From an uncultured Pseudomonas sp. (GTDB lineage Bacteria > Pseudomonadota > Gammaproteobacteria > Pseudomonadales > Pseudomonadaceae), in assembly GCF_946885885.1 (NCBI RefSeq), contig NZ_CAMPHN010000123.1, positions 1 to 12,820 on the forward strand: 12,820 bases of DNA, given 5' to 3'. The notes beneath the pieces are model-generated. The model ran no database searches. It was not told the DNA's origin and was given only the letters and a program-made list of their open reading frames with translations. The translations under genes were made by a program, and so were the position numbers. Positions 7,797-12,820 of this stretch are shown one piece after another. Positions within the stretch are counted from its first letter, which is position 1, and each line of letters opens with the position of its first letter.

Positions 7797-9447
7797 CGGC
7801 GCCGCAATCAGCGAAGAGCTGCAAAAGCATCTAAGCAAACTCAGCGAAGACTTCGCCGCACGCCTGGCTCAGGAGTTGCCGCAACTGTCGCGGGACGGCC
7901 AGACCCTGCTGCACTGCCACGAATCGGCCGAGCGCCTGAAGCAGGTGCTGCAACTGCGCGATCAGTTGCACAAGCTGGCGGGGGCGGCCGGCACCTTCGG
8001 TTTGGTCAAACTCGGTCTGCGCGCACGCGAACTGGAACAGCAAGCCGACGCGTGGCTGCAGGCGCAGCAGCAAGGGCAACAGAGCCTCGAGGATTTCTGT
8101 GCCGGCCTCGCGCAATTGGTGCAATTGCAACTCGACAGCGAAACCCCGGATCGACCCGCAACGCCGGCGAAGAGGCCGAAAACACTGACGTCCGGCGCCA
8201 GCGCGCGACGCATCTATATCCTCGAAGACCAGGCGGCTATCGGCGAAAACATGCGCCTGACGCTGAACAACTTCGGCTATCACGCCGAGCACTTCAGCCG
8301 TATCGCCGACCTCGACGCCGCCATGCAAGGGTGCCAGCCCGACGCGCTGATCGTCGACGTCAACCTGCCCGACGAGCAGCAGACCGGGCTGGAGTATGCC
8401 GCGACCCTGCAAAAGCACCTGGAACACTCGCTGCCGCTGCTGGTGATCACCACCCACGACGATTTCGCCACGCAACTCGAAGCGGTACGCGTCGGCGCCC
8501 AGGGCTACTTCGTCAAACCGGTGGACATTCCGCAACTGGAAAACCGCCTGGAGCGCTGCTTCGCCCAGCAGCAGGGCGAGCCCTACCGGGTGCTGATCAT
8601 CGACGACGACCGCGAATTGGCCTGCCGCTACAGCCTGATCCTGCGCAACGCCAACATGCAGGTGGAAATGCTCCACGAGCCGGCGGATATCTTTACCCAC
8701 ATGCGCAGCTTCAACCCCGAAGTGGTGTTGCTCGATGTCAACATGCCGAACTGCACCGGCCCAGAACTGGCGCAGATCATCCGCTTCAACGACGACTGGC
8801 TGCGCGTGCCGATCATCTACCTGTCGGCGGAAACCGGCATCGCCCAGCAGATGAGCGCGCTGATCAAGGCCGGCGACGACTTCGTCACCAAGCCGATTTC
8901 CGACAATGCCCTGGTCACCACGGTGTTCTCCCGCGCCCAGCGCGCCCGCTTGCTCAGCGACGCGCTATCGCGCGACAGCCTCACCGGCCTGCTCAAGCAC
9001 GCCGATATCAAGGATCAGGTCGGCATCGAACTGGAACGCGCGCAACGCTCCGGCAAGCCAGCCAGCGTGGCGATGCTGGATATCGACTTCTTCAAGAAGG
9101 TCAACGACAACCATGGCCATGCCGCCGGCGACAACGTGATCCGCGCCCTGGCCAACCTGCTGCGCCAACGCCTGCGGCGCATCGACAGCCTGGGCCGCTA
9201 CGGCGGCGAGGAATTTCTCGTGGTGTTGCCCGATTGCCCGGCGGATCAAGCGCGGCGGGTACTCGACGAAATCCGCCAACGCTTCGCCGAATTGCACTTC
9301 ATTGCCGATGCCAACGAGTTCGCGGTCACCCTGAGCGCCGGCATCGCCTCGACCGAGAACGCGCCGGCCAATGCCGACGCCCTGCTGGAAATGGCCGACC
9401 GGGCGCTCTACAGCGCGAAAAACGGCGGACGCAACCGGGTCCAGTGA
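7789..9447 (+). CDS. HPt-REC-REC-GGDEF diguanylate cyclase response regulator
   Basis: A 552-aa cytoplasmic protein predicted to turn a phosphorelay signal into cyclic di-GMP. An HPt domain (about 10-115) carries His61 in LHKLAGAAGTFG; the Lys usual three residues after the His is Ala, a tolerated variant. A Pro/Lys-rich linker (about 118-138) follows. REC1 (141-258) has acceptor Asp190 (LIVDVNLPDE), TTHDD and FVKPVD; REC2 (264-385) has IIDDDRE, Asp316 (VVLLDVNMPN), YLSAET and TKPIS. Both look competent. The GGDEF domain (392-552) has LDIDFFKKVNDNHGH and an intact GGEEF at 472-476. RRID at 463-466 fits the RxxD inhibitory site exactly five residues before GGEEF, so product inhibition is likely. 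The two-receiver plus GGEEF part recalls PleD of Caulobacter, but with an extra HPt. It ends the operon; no convincing intrinsic terminator follows. Confidence 0.95.
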   Translation: MSDGAAISEELQKHLSKLSEDFAARLAQELPQLSRDGQTLLHCHESAERLKQVLQLRDQLHKLAGAAGTFGLVKLGLRARELEQQADAWLQAQQQGQQSLEDFCAGLAQLVQLQLDSETPDRPATPAKRPKTLTSGASARRIYILEDQAAIGENMRLTLNNFGYHAEHFSRIADLDAAMQGCQPDALIVDVNLPDEQQTGLEYAATLQKHLEHSLPLLVITTHDDFATQLEAVRVGAQGYFVKPVDIPQLENRLERCFAQQQGEPYRVLIIDDDRELACRYSLILRNANMQVEMLHEPADIFTHMRSFNPEVVLLDVNMPNCTGPELAQIIRFNDDWLRVPIIYLSAETGIAQQMSALIKAGDDFVTKPISDNALVTTVFSRAQRARLLSDALSRDSLTGLLKHADIKDQVGIELERAQRSGKPASVAMLDIDFFKKVNDNHGHAAGDNVIRALANLLRQRLRRIDSLGRYGGEEFLVVLPDCPADQARRVLDEIRQRFAELHFIADANEFAVTLSAGIASTENAPANADALLEMADRALYSAKNGGRNRVQ

Positions 9448-9465
9448 ACGTCCGGCGCTTGGCCG

Positions 9466-9516
9466 CATGAAATTTATAGCGTATCTTTTCATGAAATTAT
9501 TTTTATAAATTTCATG
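9466..9516. promoter_or_regulatory. AT-rich tandem palindrome, probable operator/promoter of the amine oxidase gene
   Basis: Bases 9467-9516 have 9 G or C in 50, in otherwise GC-rich DNA. The half-site CATGAAA recurs four times in alternating orientation: 9466-9472 (+), 9487-9493 (-), 9490-9496 (+) and 9510-9516 (-). This gives CATGAAATT-N9-AATTTCATG at 9490-9516, an adjacent CATGAAA-N14-TTTCATG at 9466-9493, and outer 13-bp perfect arms 9466-9478/9504-9516 (CATGAAATTTATA and its complement). TATAAA at 9504-9509 could be a -10 box, but no good -35 is visible at the right spacing. The arrangement is typical of a dimeric regulator's operator; the XRE-cupin regulator encoded nearby is the obvious candidate, by inference only. 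Confidence 0.6.
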
Positions 9517-10815
9517 AGCCGCGCCATGTTCAAGCAATCCGCTCAACATATCGCCAGTTATTACGCGCACAGTTTCCCCGCACCGATCCCCCTGCGCCCC
9601 ACCCTGCAAGGCAGTCTGCACACCGAGGTGTTGATCATCGGCGCCGGCTTCAGCGGCCTGCACACCGCGTTGCGCCTGGCCCTGGCCGGCAAGCGCGTGG
9701 TGCTGTTGGAAGCCAGCCGCGTGGCCTGGGCGGCCTCCGGACGCAATGGCGGCCAGGCGCTGCTCGGCTGGTCCTGCGATATGCCGCCGCTGGAAAAAGC
9801 CCTCGGTGCCGAGCGCAGCCGGCGGCTGTGGGACAGCATGTGCTGGGCCGCCGAGGAAATGCAGGCGTTGCCGGCGCGTCATGGCTTCGATATCGACTAC
9901 CGCAGCGGCAGCCTGTGGACCGCGGTGCAACAGCGCCGGGTCGGGCAACTGCGCGAGGCCCAGCACCATGCCGAACGGCAGCTGGGCTACCCACACCTGC
10001 GCATGATCGAGCGCGAGGAGTTGCCGCAGTGGATCGCCAGCCCGCGCTACCAGGCAGCCCTCTACGATGCGCGCGGGGCGCACCTCAACCCGTTGAAACT
10101 GGCCCAGGGCCTGGCCGCCGCCATCGAGCGCGGCGGCGGGCAAATCTTCGAACAGAGCCAGGTGCTCGATTACCGCGAAAGCGCCGACGGCTTCGTCGCC
10201 CGCACCGCCCAGGGCGAGGTGCGCAGCGAAGTGCTGGTGCTCGCCTGCAACGCCTATATCGACCGTCTCGACACGCGCCTGTCCAGCCGTCTGCTGCCGG
10301 TGGGCTCGTACCAGGTCGCCACGGCGCCGCTCGCCCCGGAGTTGGCGCAGTCGCTGCTGCCGCAGAACAGCTGCGTGATCGACAACCAGTTCGTCCCCGA
10401 CTATTTCCGCGTCACCCCGGACCATCGCCTGCTGTTCGGCGGCGGCTGCACCTACCTCGGCGGTATACCCCAGGACGTCAAAGCGGCGACCCGGCCGTAT
10501 CTCGAGCGGGTGTTTCCGCAACTGCGCGGGGTCGAGCTGGAATACGGCTGGGGCGGGCATATCGACGTGAGCATGAAGCGCACCCCGGATATCGGCCGTC
10601 AGGGCCAGCGCTACTGGCTGCAGGGCTTTTCCGGTCACGGCGTGTTGCCGACCCTGGCCGGCGCCCGCGCGGTGAGCGACGCGATACTCGGCAACGACGA
10701 CTTGCTCGCGCTCTACCAGGCCATCGACAACCCGCGCTTCCCCGGCGGCGCGTTATTGGCCGCGCCATTGGAGGCGGCTGGCAAGGCCTGGTACCGGCTG
10801 CGCGATGTGCTTTGA
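9514..10815 (+). CDS. FAD-dependent amine oxidase, gamma-glutamylputrescine oxidase (PuuB/PauB) family
   Basis: Predicted to oxidise an amine, probably a gamma-glutamylated polyamine, using FAD and oxygen to give an aldehyde, ammonia and hydrogen peroxide. The 433-aa protein has a D-amino-acid-oxidase (DAO) fold: the dinucleotide-binding GAGFSG (residues 43-48 from the first ATG), the acidic end of the Rossmann unit (LLEAS), the family signature ASGRNGGQ, and a C-terminal GGHIDVSMKRTPDIG ... YWLQGFSGHGV block that binds flavin in PuuB-like enzymes. Length matches the family (about 425-430). The start is uncertain: ATG 9514 lies in the operator palindrome without a Shine-Dalgarno; ATG 9526 (MFKQSAQH...) has a weak GAG upstream. 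The nearby XRE-cupin regulator and GS-like ligase support a glutamylation-type amine pathway. Other DAO-family substrates (sarcosine or another amine) cannot be excluded. Confidence 0.88.
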   Translation: MSRAMFKQSAQHIASYYAHSFPAPIPLRPTLQGSLHTEVLIIGAGFSGLHTALRLALAGKRVVLLEASRVAWAASGRNGGQALLGWSCDMPPLEKALGAERSRRLWDSMCWAAEEMQALPARHGFDIDYRSGSLWTAVQQRRVGQLREAQHHAERQLGYPHLRMIEREELPQWIASPRYQAALYDARGAHLNPLKLAQGLAAAIERGGGQIFEQSQVLDYRESADGFVARTAQGEVRSEVLVLACNAYIDRLDTRLSSRLLPVGSYQVATAPLAPELAQSLLPQNSCVIDNQFVPDYFRVTPDHRLLFGGGCTYLGGIPQDVKAATRPYLERVFPQLRGVELEYGWGGHIDVSMKRTPDIGRQGQRYWLQGFSGHGVLPTLAGARAVSDAILGNDDLLALYQAIDNPRFPGGALLAAPLEAAGKAWYRLRDVL

Positions 10816-10834
10816 AGCCAAGTAGCCGGCACTT

Positions 10835-10900
10835 GTAGCCCGGATGCAATCCGGGGAAATCCGGCGCCGGAAAAATCGCTCCCGGATTGCATCGGGCTAC
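10835..10900. repeat. REP-like dispersed inverted repeat
   Basis: A 21-nt left arm (10835-10855, beginning GTAGCCCGGATGC) and a 20-nt right arm (10881-10900, ending ATCGGGCTAC) are reverse complements except for one extra G. A 25-nt loop separates them and itself contains the palindrome CCGGCGCCGG (10861-10870). This GTAGCCCGGAT...ATCCGGG type of element is recalled as a common intergenic repeat in Pseudomonas and related genera. Placed 20 bp after the oxidase stop, it could form a large RNA hairpin that stabilises the oxidase mRNA or dampens read-through into the regulator gene. No T-run follows, so it is not a standard intrinsic terminator. A small GCGGC/GCCGC stem (10910-10927) lies just after it. 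Confidence 0.8.
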
Positions 10901-10931
10901 GGAAGGAAGGCGGCAGCCGTAAGCCGCACCT

Positions 10932-10963
10932 GTTGGGTATCGCTGCGCTCAACGCCAACCTAC
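10932..10963. repeat. Second dispersed repeat, GTTGGGT...CAACCTAC type, degenerate
   Basis: The segment begins GTTGGGTATCGCTGCGCTCA and ends CCAACCTAC. It resembles a repeat recalled as frequent in gammaproteobacterial intergenic regions, in which GTTGGGTT and AACCCAAC pair around a GCTGCGC core. Here only a 5-bp stem survives (GTTGG 10932-10936 with CCAAC 10955-10959), so this copy is decayed. It lies 31 bp after the REP-like element and 30 bp before the regulator start. Together the two repeats fill most of the 178-bp gap 10816-10993, and no clear promoter could be assigned there. Confidence 0.55.
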
Positions 10964-10993
10964 AACAGCAATGATTCGAGGCAAGCAAACCCC

Positions 10994-11551
10994 ATGGATA
11001 TGCAGGAAGAAATCGAAGGTCTGGCGATTCTGATCCGCGACCTGCGCAAGCATAAGAACCTCACCCTCGGTGAGCTGGCCGAGCGCATCGGCCGCTCCGT
11101 GGGTTTTCTTTCCCAGGTCGAACGCGGCCTGTCGCGCCCGACCGTCGCCGACCTCACCGCAATCAGCGAAACCCTCGGCGTTCCGACCACCTACTTCTAC
11201 AGCCTGAGCAAGCCGCGCGCGCTGCCCTGGGTCACCCGCCCCGGCGAACGGCGCACCCTGTATTACGCCAGCGGCATCACCGACGTGCTGGTTTCGCCGA
11301 GCATGTCGGCCGGTTTCTCCATGCTCGAAAGCCACCTGGCCCCCGGCGCCAGCAGCGGCGAGGGGCACCTGGACGACAGCTCCGAACAGGGCGGCTTCGT
11401 CCTCGAGGGCGAACTGAGCATCTGGCTCGACGATGCCGCAGAGCCCGTCACCCTCGGCGCCAACGACAGCTTCCAGTTGCCCGCGCATAGCCAGTTCCGC
11501 TACGCCAACCTGACCGATCAACCCACGCGCGTGCTCTGGGTGTTTCGCTAA
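10994..11551 (+). CDS. XRE-family transcriptional regulator with C-terminal cupin (PuuR/PauR-like)
   Basis: A 185-aa DNA-binding regulator, the same length as E. coli PuuR. An XRE helix-turn-helix occupies about residues 9-68 (LTLGELAERIGRSVGFLSQV, then ERGLSRPT) and a cupin_2 domain about 105-185 (EGHLDDSSEQGGFVLEGELS ... LPAHSQFRYANLTDQ). In PuuR-type proteins the cupin senses the pathway and the HTH represses catabolic genes. His and Glu of the first cupin motif are present, but the second-motif metal His seems replaced by Phe, so metal binding is doubtful. The start at 10994 is preferred: GAGG at 10978-10981 lies 12 nt upstream, the HTH begins about eight residues in, and the longer open frame from 10844 would run through the repeats. 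The ligase gene follows after 23 bp, probably in one operon. The likely target is the palindrome upstream of the oxidase (inference). Confidence 0.9.
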   Translation: MDMQEEIEGLAILIRDLRKHKNLTLGELAERIGRSVGFLSQVERGLSRPTVADLTAISETLGVPTTYFYSLSKPRALPWVTRPGERRTLYYASGITDVLVSPSMSAGFSMLESHLAPGASSGEGHLDDSSEQGGFVLEGELSIWLDDAAEPVTLGANDSFQLPAHSQFRYANLTDQPTRVLWVFR

Positions 11552-11562
11552 CCCGTGCTCGC

Positions 11563-11566
11563 AGGA
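11563..11566 (+). promoter_or_regulatory. Ribosome binding site (AGGA) for the GS-like ligase gene
   Basis: AGGA ends 8 nt before ATG 11575, a good spacing. The in-frame ATG at 11566 overlaps this site and has no Shine-Dalgarno of its own, so 11575 is the preferred start. Confidence 0.6.
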
Positions 11567-11574
11567 TGTGCACC

Positions 11575-12820
11575 ATGACAACTAGAACAACAGTTTCCGA
11601 CCTGCTCAACGAAGTCCGCGCCTTTCGCGCCGCATACCCGGAGGTCGGTTACGTCGACCTGATCAGTCTGGATATTCCCGGGCATTTCTACGGCAAGCGC
11701 TACCCCATCGACATGCTGGAAAAGGTCGCCGCCGGCAGCCCGCTGAAACTGCCGCAGAACTGCGCCCTGCTCGGCACCCAGGGCGGCCTGTACCCGATCG
11801 GCGACTACTGCTTCCATGACGGCGACCCGGATGCCCTGCGCCGGCTGATCGCCGGCACGCTCAAGCCGGTGCGCTGGGAAGCGCAGCCGCTGGGACAGAT
11901 GCTGATCAGCTCCGACGGCACCGCGGCACCCATTCCGTTCGAACCGCGCGAGGTGTTGGCGCAGGTGCTGGCGCGCCTGGAAAAACGCGGCATCCGTCCG
12001 GTGGTGGCGTTCGAGTTGGAGTTCTACCTGTTCGACCGCGCGCTGCGAGACGGACTGCCGCAATTCCCCCGCGATCCGCTGTGCGGCGACGCCGACGACC
12101 AGCCGAACCTGCATATCGAGCGGCTGTCACGCTTCTCCCCGCTGCTCCACGAGATAGTCGAAACGGCCAGGGAACAGGGCGTGGACGCCAATGTGATCAG
12201 CGCCGAGCTCGGACCCGGCCAGTTCGAGATCAACTTCGGCCACTGCCACGACGGCTTGCGCGCCGCCGACTGGGCCGCGCTGTTCTGCCGCAGCACCCGC
12301 GGCGTGGCGCTCAAACACGGGCAGCGCGCCAGCTTTATCAGCAAGCCCTACCTGCAAGCGCCAGGCAGCGGCATGCACGTGCACGTCAGCCTGTACGACG
12401 AGGCCGGCAACAACCTGCTGGCCGCCGACGAGCAACGTCCGTTGCGCCACGCCGTCGCCGGCTGCCTGGAGTTGCTGCCGCATTGCATGCCGATCTTCGC
12501 TGCCAACCACAACGCCTTCCGTCGTTACGGCGCCATGGTCAACGCCGCCAGCCGCGCCAGCTGGGGCTTCGAGGATCGCGACGCCTGTATCCGCATTCCC
12601 GAGTCGGACGCCCGCAACCTGCGCATCGAACACCGCCTGGCCGGCGCCGACGCCAATCCCTATCTGGTGCTGGCGGCGATCCTCAGCGGCATGGAGCATG
12701 GCCTGGATGCTAAGCGCGAGCCCATAGCGCCGCTCAACCAGGACCGCCAGAGCGGCATCGACTTTCCCCAGGATATGCTCAGCGCGGTGGCTGCGATGCA
12801 GGATCACCCAGCAGTGCGCG
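11575..12820 (+). CDS. Glutamine-synthetase-like gamma-glutamyl-amine ligase (PuuA/PauA family), 3' end cut by window edge
   Basis: Predicted to join glutamate to an amine (polyamine or other) with ATP, the first step of the gamma-glutamylation route. 415 residues are visible of an expected 440-460; the frame is open to the last base. The N-terminal beta-grasp part (about 1-105) is followed by the GS catalytic barrel. Active-site motifs: ELEFYL with Glu147/Glu149, ELGPGQFEINF with Glu211/Glu218, GSGMHVHVSL with His268/His270, NHNAFRRYG, and RIEHRLAGADANPYL near the end. No adenylylation-site segment of housekeeping GlnA has come into view, and the sequence is closer to PuuA/PauA proteins than to GlnA. 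Pseudomonas genomes usually hold several such paralogues with different amine preferences, so the substrate is open. It follows the XRE-cupin regulator by 23 bp; pathway partners (aldehyde dehydrogenase, gamma-glutamyl hydrolase) might lie beyond the window. Confidence 0.92.
   Translation, partial: MTTRTTVSDLLNEVRAFRAAYPEVGYVDLISLDIPGHFYGKRYPIDMLEKVAAGSPLKLPQNCALLGTQGGLYPIGDYCFHDGDPDALRRLIAGTLKPVRWEAQPLGQMLISSDGTAAPIPFEPREVLAQVLARLEKRGIRPVVAFELEFYLFDRALRDGLPQFPRDPLCGDADDQPNLHIERLSRFSPLLHEIVETAREQGVDANVISAELGPGQFEINFGHCHDGLRAADWAALFCRSTRGVALKHGQRASFISKPYLQAPGSGMHVHVSLYDEAGNNLLAADEQRPLRHAVAGCLELLPHCMPIFAANHNAFRRYGAMVNAASRASWGFEDRDACIRIPESDARNLRIEHRLAGADANPYLVLAAILSGMEHGLDAKREPIAPLNQDRQSGIDFPQDMLSAVAAMQDHPAVR

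Noticed and set aside
9426..9454. Possible terminator after the cyclase gene (CGGACG/CGTCCG stem)
   Set aside because: The stem is only 6 bp with a 17-nt loop and no T-run after it; too weak to call an intrinsic terminator.
8052..9470. Same-strand 472-codon open frame inside the HPt-REC-REC-GGDEF gene
   Set aside because: It is a shifted-frame shadow with an Arg/Pro/Ala-rich low-complexity translation, while the real frame has complete receiver and GGEEF motifs.
9448..9513. Sigma-54 promoter upstream of the oxidase
   Set aside because: No TGGCAC-N5-TTGC-like pair is present; only a loose TTGGCC is seen.
8965..10638. Antisense open frame of 557 codons spanning the cyclase end, the AT-rich gap and most of the oxidase gene
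   Set aside because: Both flanking + strand genes have intact motifs in this span, the frame crosses the intergenic palindrome, and the predicted protein has no domain features.
10844..10993. Longer N-terminus for the XRE-cupin regulator from ATG 10844
   Set aside because: It would translate through both dispersed repeats, add residues outside the family, and exceed the usual 185-aa length. ATG 10994 fits the family.
1..12820. CRISPR array, tRNA/rRNA gene, insertion sequence, prophage or defence system
   Set aside because: No spaced direct repeats, RNA gene signatures, transposase or phage-like proteins were recognised; every long stretch is accounted for by signalling or amine-metabolism genes.

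Overview
The window is GC-rich, densely coded on the + strand, and looks like a Pseudomonas or close relative (Pseudomonadaceae, Gammaproteobacteria). This rests on codon use, protein style, a glutamylated-polyamine type gene set, and dispersed intergenic repeats of a kind common in that group. The species cannot be fixed from the sequence.

Region 1 (1-9447) is one tight four-gene c-di-GMP signalling operon. The first gene, cut by the left edge, encodes a membrane-anchored PAS-PAS-GGDEF-EAL protein. Its stop overlaps the start (TGATG) of a very large sensor histidine kinase of 1734 aa: two membrane segments around a periplasmic sensor, two GAF domains, six PAS domains, then HisKA and HATPase. 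A 128-aa single-domain response regulator follows after 27 bp. The last gene overlaps it by 8 bp and encodes an HPt-REC-REC-GGDEF protein. The kinase has no receiver, the regulator has no output domain, and the HPt is fused to the diguanylate cyclase. The simplest reading is a split phosphorelay: kinase His1513 -> regulator Asp56 -> HPt His61 -> REC Asp190/Asp316 -> GGEEF output. The sixth PAS domain carries the FixL/DosP heme-PAS His and Arg at the correct 20-residue spacing, so oxygen or another gas is a candidate signal.

Region 2 (9448-9513) is a short intergenic gap with an AT-rich island (about 18% GC over 50 bp) made of overlapping inverted repeats of CATGAAAtt. It is probably an operator/promoter for the next gene and runs into its possible start codon.

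Region 3 (9514-12820) looks like a polyamine/amine catabolic locus: a PuuB/PauB-type FAD oxidase, a 178-bp gap holding two dispersed repeat elements, a PuuR/PauR-type XRE-cupin regulator, and a glutamine-synthetase-like gamma-glutamyl-amine ligase (PuuA/PauA type) cut by the right edge. The ligase would glutamylate an amine, the oxidase would oxidise the glutamylated product, and the regulator would sense the pathway. The substrate cannot be read from sequence. No functional link between regions 1 and 3 is visible beyond adjacency.
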